64,000 nucleotides of DNA from Shewanella sp. 10N.286.48.A6 (GTDB lineage: Bacteria > Pseudomonadota > Gammaproteobacteria > Enterobacterales > Shewanellaceae): the NCBI RefSeq assembly GCF_002873135.1, contig NZ_MCVI01000003.1, positions 62,001 to 126,000 on the forward strand, read 5' to 3'. The translations under genes and the position numbers were made by a program. Within the stretch, counting starts at the first letter, position 1. Each line of letters starts with the position of its first letter. This document shows positions 26,446-33,705 of this stretch, one piece after another. The notes below the pieces were generated by a model. The model was given only the letters and a program-made list of their open reading frames with translations. It was not told the origin of the DNA and did not search any database.

Positions 26446-27357
26446 TTACAGACTCTTGCCGTTATCTGCGGCAAACTGTTGCTGCGCAAACAAGATAGCG
26501 CCGATTTCTGGTGGTGATAGCGCTTCAGCCACTTTGCTAGCCACATCAATGTCTAACCAATGTAATAATGGCTCTGCTAGGCCGCCAATCATCGAAAAAC
26601 GACTAGGATGAATGGCAAATAACTTTCTGGCCATTTCACTAATATAACCCGCTCCCTGTTGCACAATATCAATGGCAACCTCATCACCATTGTCGGCGCA
26701 TAACAGCACAATACGGGCTAATTTGGCGTAGGTGCTTGAAGACTGTCCGGCAAGATGCTCGACAATGCCCATGGCATCATCAACATTAAAGTGTGCTAGT
26801 AATAATTGTGTTAGTGCGGTGTCGGCGGCAAAGCCGTCTAAATTCAGTAATACATGCTCAGCGGCTTTTTGGCCTAACCATGCGCCACTGCCTTTGTCAC
26901 CTAATGCAAAGCCATGGCCGCCAATTAATAAACTTTGCTCGCCTACATGGGCAAAGCCACAAGAGCCAGTACCGGTAATAATCACGGCACCATCATCGCC
27001 GTTGTGGGCGCCAATACAGGCAGTATGTAAGTCTGTGGTGAGGTACATTTTGGCAAACGGGTGCTGCCAGTTGTTCACTTGGTCAAACAAACGCGGCACA
27101 TTCACGCCAGCGAGGCCGACACCGGCGATTAACTGCTGAGCGTAGCTTGGTGCTATGTTTGCATCTGCCAAGGCAAGCTTGGTTGATTCGATAATTGAAT
27201 TAAAAGTTTGTTCTAGTCCGTGAAGAGGATTAGCTCTACCTGCTACACCAGTGCCAATTACACCTTTTTGTGGGCAAAATATGCTGGCGCGGCACTTACT
27301 GCCACCACCGTCAATTCCGATATAAAGCTGTGATTCATTTTGCTGATTAACGCTCAT
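26446..27357 (-). CDS. nagK: N-acetylglucosamine kinase NagK (BadF/BadG ATPase family)
   Basis: This 303-residue actin-fold kinase has the phosphate-binding loop YIGIDGGGSKCRAS at the N-terminus, plus VIITGTGSCGFAH and GDKGSGAWLG, as in BcrA/BadF-type GlcNAc kinases. It phosphorylates GlcNAc that NagP has imported in unmodified form. I place the start at the ATG at 27355-27357 (MSVNQQN), with GAGGGA about 6 bp upstream. A TTG nine codons earlier is less likely. As first gene of the nagK-nagB-nagA-nagX unit it has a NagR operator 86 bp upstream. Confidence 0.93.
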   Translation of the reverse strand: MSVNQQNESQLYIGIDGGGSKCRASIFCPQKGVIGTGVAGRANPLHGLEQTFNSIIESTKLALADANIAPSYAQQLIAGVGLAGVNVPRLFDQVNNWQHPFAKMYLTTDLHTACIGAHNGDDGAVIITGTGSCGFAHVGEQSLLIGGHGFALGDKGSGAWLGQKAAEHVLLNLDGFAADTALTQLLLAHFNVDDAMGIVEHLAGQSSSTYAKLARIVLLCADNGDEVAIDIVQQGAGYISEMARKLFAIHPSRFSMIGGLAEPLLHWLDIDVASKVAEALSPPEIGAILFAQQQFAADNGKSL

Positions 27358-27442
27358 GACATCCCTCTTGTCTCTATTACCCAAGCCTTTTATAACTGAT
27401 TTTTATAGGCTCTTTTGTAAGTTAACTTTATGTTACACCACA

Positions 27443-27460
27443 AATGACAGCGTTGTCATT
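27443..27460 (-). promoter_or_regulatory. NagR-type operator upstream of nagK
   Basis: AATGACAGCGTTGTCATT is the perfect hex box read on the opposite strand. A -10-like TATAAA lies at 27475-27480 on the minus strand, so the operator would cover the start site. It is 86 bp before the nagK start. Confidence 0.85.
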
Positions 27461-27574
27461 TACTTTTTGTGGTGTTTATAAAACAAACAGCGAAGTAACT
27501 ATTAAAGCTCTGATTTATATTGATTTTAGCTAGGTAATTAAATTGAAAGTTTTGGATGTTTTGCTGATTTTCTT

Positions 27575-27612
27575 TTAAAAAAGGACGTTAACCATTCGAT
27601 TAACGTCCTTTG
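27575..27612 (-). terminator. Terminator of hex
   Basis: AAGGACGTTAA and TTAACGTCCTT form a perfect 11-bp stem, followed on the minus strand by a T-run. It starts 33 bp after the hex stop. Confidence 0.85.
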
Positions 27613-27644
27613 TATTTAGTTAACTGCACAGCAATAAAAGCCAG

Positions 27645-30383
27645 CTATAAAAACAACGAGCGCCCTTTGCGTTTTCCTGATGCGGAAATTGCTCTTATCT
27701 CAATATTACCTGATACCTTTACCGGAGCTTGGTATTCAAGCCATGATGCTGTTTCAGCAGCGTTATTGTCACTCTCTTCACTGAGTTGACGATACTCAAT
27801 CTTAAGCCCTGGAAAGGCAATATTGGCATAAAGCAGTCCAGCTTCAATTTTTGCCCCAACGGTTGGTACCCGATATTCAATGTTAGCCACATCTAACTTA
27901 GCCAGCTCTTTATGGCCTAAGGTATTAGCGATGTCATTCCATTGCTGTTGCTGCTGCTTACGCATATCAGCAGTAAAGTAACCTGAGTTTTGATGATAAA
28001 CCGCGCCTTGATACTGATATGGCACTTCCCACTTTGCTTTATGCCAAGCTTTTTCAGCTAGCATTAGCAGCCGTGGAAACATCATATATTCAGCGACTTC
28101 ATCACTGCGAATAGTTTCACTCCAGATTTGACCTTGAATACCACTAAAGCCTTTACCTTGTTGTAATGGCGCTGAGGTCACCTTACCTTGCTCATCTTTT
28201 TTAACGCTATCGTCGGCGGTAAAGGGGTTATTTTCGATATCATTCCATTGTTCCGCATTCGCAGGTAAGTTATCTGGCATAAAACTAAACAATTTTTGGC
28301 TGTTTAGCGCTCGGGTCGCCCAGTAGTAACCATGCTCTTTAGGATCAGCCTCATAGGGGAAATCAAAGTACAACACTTCAGGGTTTGAAAGCACAGTATC
28401 CCAACCTAAATTGGCTTGGCTGTGGGCTCTTTGATAACCATGGTGTGAAATCACATCCCAAATGTTGGTTTGTGATTTAGCCGGCATATTGTCTGCATTA
28501 GTATGGCTCATACCATCGCTCCAACCTGCAGGTTCAATACCTTTAGCGCTGACCATATTGGCGACGCGCTCAATAAAATAAGCACCTAAATCATCGATCG
28601 ATTTAACCCCTTTGTCATTGTTAGCAACAAAGTCTACGCATTGTGGTGATTGCTTCCACGCCCCTGCCGTTTCATCAGCGCCAATGTGGTAGCGTTTTAG
28701 CGGATGGCCTGCTTGTTGGTGCAATTTAGCAATTTCATCAATGACTTTATCGACAAAGTGATAGGTCGACTCCAAGCACACATTTAGGGTGTTATCGTTA
28801 TAATACTGCACCGATGAATACACTGTGGTGTCGTTAGCATCTGTCAGTAAGTACTCATTAGCAGCATTATTTTCGCCACTTGCCATAAACTTACGGTAGC
28901 GGGCATCCATAGATTTTATCGCAGCACGTGAGTGACCAGGCATATCCATTGACGGGATAACCTCTACTTGGCGGGCGCTGGCATACTGCAAAATGTCTAT
29001 ATAATCGGCTTTGCTATAAAAACCATTTACACTGGCATCAGCAAAAGGGCCACTGCCCAGCTGGGGAATTAAGCAGGTGCTTTCGGTTAAATCATGGCAA
29101 CGCTTACTACCAATATCAGTAAGCTCAGGTAAGCCATCAATTTCTAAGCGCCATGCTTCATCATCGGCCATATGTAGGTGTAATTTATTGAGCTTATAAG
29201 CTGCCATTTGATCGATTAAATCAAATATCAGTTGTTTACTGTGAAAGTTACGCGCGACATCAATGTGCATACCACGAAAATCATAACGCGGTGCATCATC
29301 AACAACCATAGTATTTATACTGAGTTCTCGAGTATCGATTAACGCTGCAAGTGACGAAAGACCATATGAAAAACCACTGTCGGTGGCGGCGGTAATGGTA
29401 ATGCCGTCAATGGCCACCTTGAGCTGATAAGCGCCATCAATCCCTTGCTCGTCTGCTGTAACCTTGCTGTTTTTAACAAACGCTAACGACAAGCCTGTAT
29501 CTGATTGCTTAACCCCAAGTCTCGCTAATCTCGACAAAGCTGCAGCAACTGCTGCTGAGTCAACTTGCTGGTAATTAACCTCAATACCTTGAGACAAATC
29601 TACCGGTGTATTACTTGATGTAACGCTAGCACTGAGCGGCGTTGGAATAATGCGATTAATGGCAGCCTCGCGATTAACTACAAGGGCATTATTGGCTTCA
29701 AATAACACCTCAGCACGGCTCCACGCTAAGTTATCGGTTGCGGTTCTGCGATATTGCCTTTTTTCATCCGTAAAGGCTTCAACATAGGGTCTAACTTCCA
29801 TGCCGGTTTCTGCGTCAATACTTAATTGAGTGCTAGCTATCACGACAGGCTCTAAACCATCCACCACAATGTAATAGTTTGGCATTGGGTCAGTTTCAGA
29901 TAATTGCCATAACTCGCCTCTAAAACCAATGCGTTGGGTTACGCCAGCGCTAAAGCCAGTGAATTGTTCGGTGGGGGCAATTTTATGTAAATCACCTTGT
30001 ACTCGAGTGATGCTAAACTGCGGATTTAACACCGCTTGTACTGGGCGCATTTGACTGAAATAAATTGCCCAGTCGGCATGGGGAATATTAACTGAACTGG
30101 TTAAATCAATTTCAGCGATAAAACATTGCTCATCAGGCTGTGTTGCTGAGCAACTTTCTTCAGGGACATTGGTCACCATGCGATAAGTGACTTTTAGATC
30201 TGCGGCAAATTGTTTTAGGCTTGCTTGAGTCCAAGCGCTATCAGCGGCTTGATTAGCCTTATGTTGCAGATCTGAACCATTAGCTGATTGAGCATCATCA
30301 GACGTAGAAGGAGCTGAAGAATACTGGCAACCCACTACGCCTATTGATAGTAATAATGCTGATGCAAGGATGGTCTTTTTCAT
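27645..30383 (-). CDS. hex: Lipoprotein beta-N-acetylhexosaminidase / chitobiase (GH20)
   Basis: This 912-residue enzyme splits terminal GlcNAc from chito-oligosaccharides. It begins with a lipoprotein signal peptide (lipobox VVGC, Cys19). A chitobiase N-terminal domain follows (about 40-210), then a GH20b domain, the GH20 barrel (about 365-780) and a C-terminal chitobiase-type domain. The catalytic Asp570-Glu571 pair is in YHIGADETAG. GAGGA precedes the ATG by 5-6 bp. The protein probably sits in the outer membrane, feeding GlcNAc to NagP. Its promoter region is unusual: a NagR operator lies 374 bp upstream, and a strong terminator lies between it and the start codon. Confidence 0.95.
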   Translation of the reverse strand: MKKTILASALLLSIGVVGCQYSSAPSTSDDAQSANGSDLQHKANQAADSAWTQASLKQFAADLKVTYRMVTNVPEESCSATQPDEQCFIAEIDLTSSVNIPHADWAIYFSQMRPVQAVLNPQFSITRVQGDLHKIAPTEQFTGFSAGVTQRIGFRGELWQLSETDPMPNYYIVVDGLEPVVIASTQLSIDAETGMEVRPYVEAFTDEKRQYRRTATDNLAWSRAEVLFEANNALVVNREAAINRIIPTPLSASVTSSNTPVDLSQGIEVNYQQVDSAAVAAALSRLARLGVKQSDTGLSLAFVKNSKVTADEQGIDGAYQLKVAIDGITITAATDSGFSYGLSSLAALIDTRELSINTMVVDDAPRYDFRGMHIDVARNFHSKQLIFDLIDQMAAYKLNKLHLHMADDEAWRLEIDGLPELTDIGSKRCHDLTESTCLIPQLGSGPFADASVNGFYSKADYIDILQYASARQVEVIPSMDMPGHSRAAIKSMDARYRKFMASGENNAANEYLLTDANDTTVYSSVQYYNDNTLNVCLESTYHFVDKVIDEIAKLHQQAGHPLKRYHIGADETAGAWKQSPQCVDFVANNDKGVKSIDDLGAYFIERVANMVSAKGIEPAGWSDGMSHTNADNMPAKSQTNIWDVISHHGYQRAHSQANLGWDTVLSNPEVLYFDFPYEADPKEHGYYWATRALNSQKLFSFMPDNLPANAEQWNDIENNPFTADDSVKKDEQGKVTSAPLQQGKGFSGIQGQIWSETIRSDEVAEYMMFPRLLMLAEKAWHKAKWEVPYQYQGAVYHQNSGYFTADMRKQQQQQWNDIANTLGHKELAKLDVANIEYRVPTVGAKIEAGLLYANIAFPGLKIEYRQLSEESDNNAAETASWLEYQAPVKVSGNIEIRAISASGKRKGRSLFL

Positions 30384-30587
30384 ATATTCCTCAATTTATC
30401 CCTAAATGATCATCTGATGAGATGCCGCGCGTTGACTGACTACTGACGTTAGCCTATTTTAGCGAAATTACCGCAGCTAATTTTTAGCGGCAACAGTATT
30501 TAATTGATTAAATTTATTAGTGTATTTAGCCTGTTCAATATCTATATCTCGTTAACTGCTAGGTTTTATCCTTACTAAGAAACCGGC

Positions 30588-30622
30588 AAAAAAATAGCTG
30601 GGAACAAAAATTGTACCCAGCT
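30588..30622 (-). terminator. Intrinsic terminator between the NagR operator and hex
   Basis: AGCTGGGTACA pairs with TGTTCCCAGCT (one T-T mismatch, seven uninterrupted pairs at the base), loop ATTTT, then A and seven T on the minus strand. It lies about 205 bp before the hex start, not after a gene. The 30384-31058 interval holds no protein-coding gene. Confidence 0.75.
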
Positions 30623-30756
30623 TATACTCGTTTCTGGGGAGAGACTAAAAGTATAAATTAATGCTATTTCGCCCGACCGAAATAGCATTAAGGCATGGAT
30701 AATAGGGACCTATAAATTATCCATGTCGACCTTAAAACAACGATTCACACACAAGC

Positions 30757-30774
30757 AATGACAACGCTGTCATT
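30757..30774 (-). promoter_or_regulatory. NagR-type operator in the hex upstream region
   Basis: AATGACAACGCTGTCATT, a box with perfect outer arms. A -10-like TATATT lies 13 bp upstream (30788-30793), the same geometry as at the TonB receptor gene. It is 374 bp from the hex start. Confidence 0.85.
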
Positions 30775-30999
30775 CAATAATCTACCGAATATAGAACGAG
30801 ATTTCTACATTTTTTTTATGTTTTGACACAGGTTTGCAACAATAGGCATTAAAAACAAATAATAACAGTGGCTTAATTGCTTAAATTAAGCTTAATTGGC
30901 TTAGTAATAACCAAGAATATTGGCATCTAGTGGTAAAGAAAGGATTGAATGAAGTAAAAAGCTTTAAGCAAAAGAATCTTATGCTAAATATGCTACTAA

Positions 31000-31040
31000 T
31001 AAAAAAGGCATTATTTCAATATATGAAATAATGCCTTAAT
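31000..31040 (-). terminator. Terminator of the SapC-family gene
   Basis: Perfect 14-bp stem AAGGCATTATTTCA / TGAAATAATGCCTT with a minus-strand T-run, 22 bp after the stop. Confidence 0.9.
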
Positions 31041-31058
31041 ACGCGCGATACAATAAGA

Positions 31059-31763
31059 TTAAGCTTTAGCCATGATCTCAGTGCGTGCTAGACGGTTAAC
31101 TTGGTTTAACGATGCTAAATGACCATAGATAGGACCTAGTAAGCCGCGCTTTCTAAGTTCTAAGTAATCTTCATCTGACAATTCATTTAATTTAGCTTCA
31201 TCAATTAAGTATAAGCCATTGATGTTGCGCTTCTCACCCGCTACATCAACCGTTAATGTTTGGGTTGTTAGTAACTCTTTTTCAGCCAAGAAACCAAGAA
31301 TGTTGCGGCTTGCTTGATCTTGCTCAAAATGCGCGATTAAGGCTTTTTTGCGGTTTTCTAAGTAAGCAGACTCTTGCTCACCTTCAAATAATGCTTGGCC
31401 TTCAGTCTTGCTGACTTCAGCAGCAGATTCGCGAATACCAATCCATACTTTGTCTTTTACTTCTGGGTTAAGTACTAATCCAAGTGGATAGTCACGGACA
31501 ACAGCAGGGATATATAGTCCTTGCCACTTGCCGTCTTTAATACTCAGGTTTTGACCAGGCTTAAGACCTAACATAGCAACAGCTTGGAATTCACCGCTAT
31601 CAGTGTTTTTAACGAATACAATTGGGTATTCTGTAGCTGCACGAGCAATCTCATGCAAAGTTACTGGAACAATATGTTGATCTGCAACGTGTGCAAAATT
31701 AGTTGCGGTAATTTTTAAATCACCGTGCTTTGCGTGTTCAAGTAACGTAATTTGGTTAGACAT
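31059..31763 (-). CDS. SapC family protein
   Basis: This 234-residue protein without signal peptide matches the SapC family, first named for a Campylobacter surface-layer-linked protein. Segments are HIVPVTLHEIARAATEYPIVFVK, MLGLKPGQNL and YIPAVVRDYPLGLV. Its biochemical role is unknown. In marine bacteria such genes repeatedly accompany TonB-dependent receptors and flavin-dependent halogenase-like genes, exactly as here. AGGAG lies 6 bp before the ATG. It is 287 bp downstream of the halogenase-like gene on the same strand; no operator or gene is seen in that gap (31764-32050). Confidence 0.85.
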   Translation of the reverse strand: MSNQITLLEHAKHGDLKITATNFAHVADQHIVPVTLHEIARAATEYPIVFVKNTDSGEFQAVAMLGLKPGQNLSIKDGKWQGLYIPAVVRDYPLGLVLNPEVKDKVWIGIRESAAEVSKTEGQALFEGEQESAYLENRKKALIAHFEQDQASRNILGFLAEKELLTTQTLTVDVAGEKRNINGLYLIDEAKLNELSDEDYLELRKRGLLGPIYGHLASLNQVNRLARTEIMAKA

Positions 31764-32050
31764 CTTGGCTCCTTCAGGCGCTTCTAATCAATAATGATAT
31801 ACATAAAAATAGGGATTCAAATCCCTTTTGTTTTAAACTTTTGCTAGTAGATTAAAATAAAAAATCCCAAAATCTTTAGCTGATGACTTATTATGAAAGC
31901 CCACTATCATTTAATCTGCAGCTTACGTTACCGTATCAAGCAATAAAGTACCACTAGCTATTCGCTGATATTTCACCTAAATCGTGCCAACTTTCATCTA
32001 AAAGTATAAATTTTATTCAACTGGGGTTTTAAGCTCATTAAAGCCAGTGG

Positions 32051-33583
32051 CTAAACCTTTTGTAAACCGTAACGGTTAATTTTATCAAGCAGCGCTCGAT
32101 GCTCTGGTAAGTCTAGCGCCAGCTTGTGGCCTATTTGCTGTATTTTATTGGCCTGCTGCTGGGCATTTTTAAGATACACAGTGTCGAGCGACGGGTTATT
32201 AGTTTGGTAATGCATCCCGTATAAAACATACAGATAATTATCAATATTAAACACTTCGTAGCGTGAGAATAGATCATCAGTTATCGGACTAAAGCTCTGC
32301 CATAATTGTAATTTTTGTTGCAATGATTCAGGTATCGTTTCAGGCTTTTGGTTATCTAACCAAAAATCACTGTCAGTCCTATCTGAGATGCAGTAATGCA
32401 ACTTGGCAAACTCTACCACCCGCTCCCACGCGTAACCTAAGGTGTGATTAAAGCGCTCAGACAATGCAGGCATTTGCGCCAGTGTCTGTGGTAGTCGCTT
32501 GGCTAAGTAACCTGCCCCAAAATCGGTTAATAATATTGAGGTTGCCTCGATTGGCTCTAAAAAGCCCTGTGCTAGGCCTAATGCAACACAGTTTTTTGCC
32601 CAAAACTGTTCACGGTATCCAACTTTCATGGGGATTTCACGGTGTTGTAACTGGTTTAGTTTTCCGCCCAAATAACGGTTAAATTTCTGCTCAGCTTGTG
32701 CGCTTGTCATGTGGTTATCGGAATACACAAAACCAGTACCGCGGCGCTCTGGCAAAGCGATATCCCAAATCCAGCCTGCTTGATGCGCTGTGGCAATAGT
32801 AAAAGGGGCAATCGCTGCGGTAATGTCTGTCGGCACTTGGGCAACAATGGCTTTATTCACCAATAACTGATGGGATTTATCCACAAAGCCGACGTTAAGC
32901 TTTTTGGCTAACAAAATGGACTCAAAGCCACTGCAGTCGATATAAAAATCAAAAGCTAACTCGCCGAGCTTATCAGTTTTTAAGCGGCTGATATTGCCTA
33001 CATCATCTATTGCCGCATCTAACACATTGGCTTTGATATGCTCAACGGCATATTTACTTGTGGCGTTAGTGGCTAATAATTTGGCAAATTTTGCCGCATT
33101 TAAATGATAAGCATAACTCACCGAGCCAGCGTATTCGGGGGTGGTGATGGATTTAGGTGCCTTTAATGCCTCACAAATATAATGCTGAGGTGAAACCATT
33201 GCACTATAAGCCATATCCTCAGTGGCGGTTTGGTTCCAAAAGGCGCTTAAGTCATCGCCTAATGGGCTTGGTACATCAAATAAGTGATGGTAGCGATTAT
33301 CTGCGCCATGTTTGGTTTTATCGAGCCAGTTTCGAAATTGGATAGACTGCTTGAAGCTCACATCACACTGCTGAATAAACTCGGTTTCGCTTATTCCAAA
33401 GCTTTGTAATGACTGCCTAATCGCAGGTACAGTGCCTTCACCAACACCAATGGGCGGAATATCAGGAGACTCGATTAACGTAACGGACACATCAGCCAAT
33501 GATTGCACCGCTTTACCAATATGATTTGCAGCAAGCCAACCTGCTGTGCCACCACCGATAATAACAATCTTCTGCACTTTCAT
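32051..33583 (-). CDS. Flavin-dependent tryptophan-halogenase-like protein
   Basis: This 510-residue FAD protein belongs to the PrnA/RebH halogenase family. The FAD motif GGGTAGW is near residue 10. The catalytic Lys is present as Lys78 (VSFKQS), as is the Glu in GFLEPIEATS. The usual WxWxIP motif is slightly altered to WIWDIALPER. True halogenases need a partner flavin reductase and a free substrate, and neither is suggested here. The gene lies between a TonB receptor and a SapC gene in a chitin locus. Relatives in this context have no established substrate, so halogenation should not be assumed. GAGG lies 7 bp before the ATG. Confidence 0.85.
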   Translation of the reverse strand: MKVQKIVIIGGGTAGWLAANHIGKAVQSLADVSVTLIESPDIPPIGVGEGTVPAIRQSLQSFGISETEFIQQCDVSFKQSIQFRNWLDKTKHGADNRYHHLFDVPSPLGDDLSAFWNQTATEDMAYSAMVSPQHYICEALKAPKSITTPEYAGSVSYAYHLNAAKFAKLLATNATSKYAVEHIKANVLDAAIDDVGNISRLKTDKLGELAFDFYIDCSGFESILLAKKLNVGFVDKSHQLLVNKAIVAQVPTDITAAIAPFTIATAHQAGWIWDIALPERRGTGFVYSDNHMTSAQAEQKFNRYLGGKLNQLQHREIPMKVGYREQFWAKNCVALGLAQGFLEPIEATSILLTDFGAGYLAKRLPQTLAQMPALSERFNHTLGYAWERVVEFAKLHYCISDRTDSDFWLDNQKPETIPESLQQKLQLWQSFSPITDDLFSRYEVFNIDNYLYVLYGMHYQTNNPSLDTVYLKNAQQQANKIQQIGHKLALDLPEHRALLDKINRYGLQKV

Positions 33584-33661
33584 ATTACGCCTCTTAACTG
33601 TTAACTGTAGATAAGTCGCTAATTGGATTTTAACCGTATTTACCAGTGGAAAGTTAAAATC

Positions 33662-33690
33662 AAAAAGCCTAGCAAGTGCTAGGCTTTTTA
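33662..33690 (-). terminator. Terminator of the TonB-dependent receptor gene
   Basis: AAAAGCCTAGCA / TGCTAGGCTTTT, perfect stem with flanking A- and T-tracts, 16 bp after the receptor stop. It separates the receptor from the halogenase-like gene, although read-through is possible. Confidence 0.85.
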
Positions 33691-33705
33691 TGCTTCTAAA
33701 TCAGA

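Larger units (their letters stand above)
30588..30781 (-). ncRNA. Candidate structured RNA (small RNA or attenuated leader) upstream of hex
   Basis: On the minus strand, after a NagR box, three hairpins follow one another. They are CATGGATAAT/ATTATCCATG (30694-30725), a perfect 14-bp stem TTAATGCTATTTCG/CGAAATAGCATTAA (30658-30691), and an intrinsic terminator ending in seven T. An unpaired C-rich linker (TCTCTCCCC) lies before the terminator. No reading frame fits. The start at about 30781 is inferred from the -10-like TATATT at 30788-30793; no good -35 is visible. The predicted RNA is about 190 nt. It could be a free small RNA or a leader whose terminator is bypassed to express hex. Confidence 0.42.

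Noticed and set aside
26732..27139. 135-codon plus-strand frame inside nagK
   Set aside because: It lies wholly opposite nagK, has no ribosome-binding site, and its composition (Cys/Ser/Pro-rich) is that of an antisense shadow.
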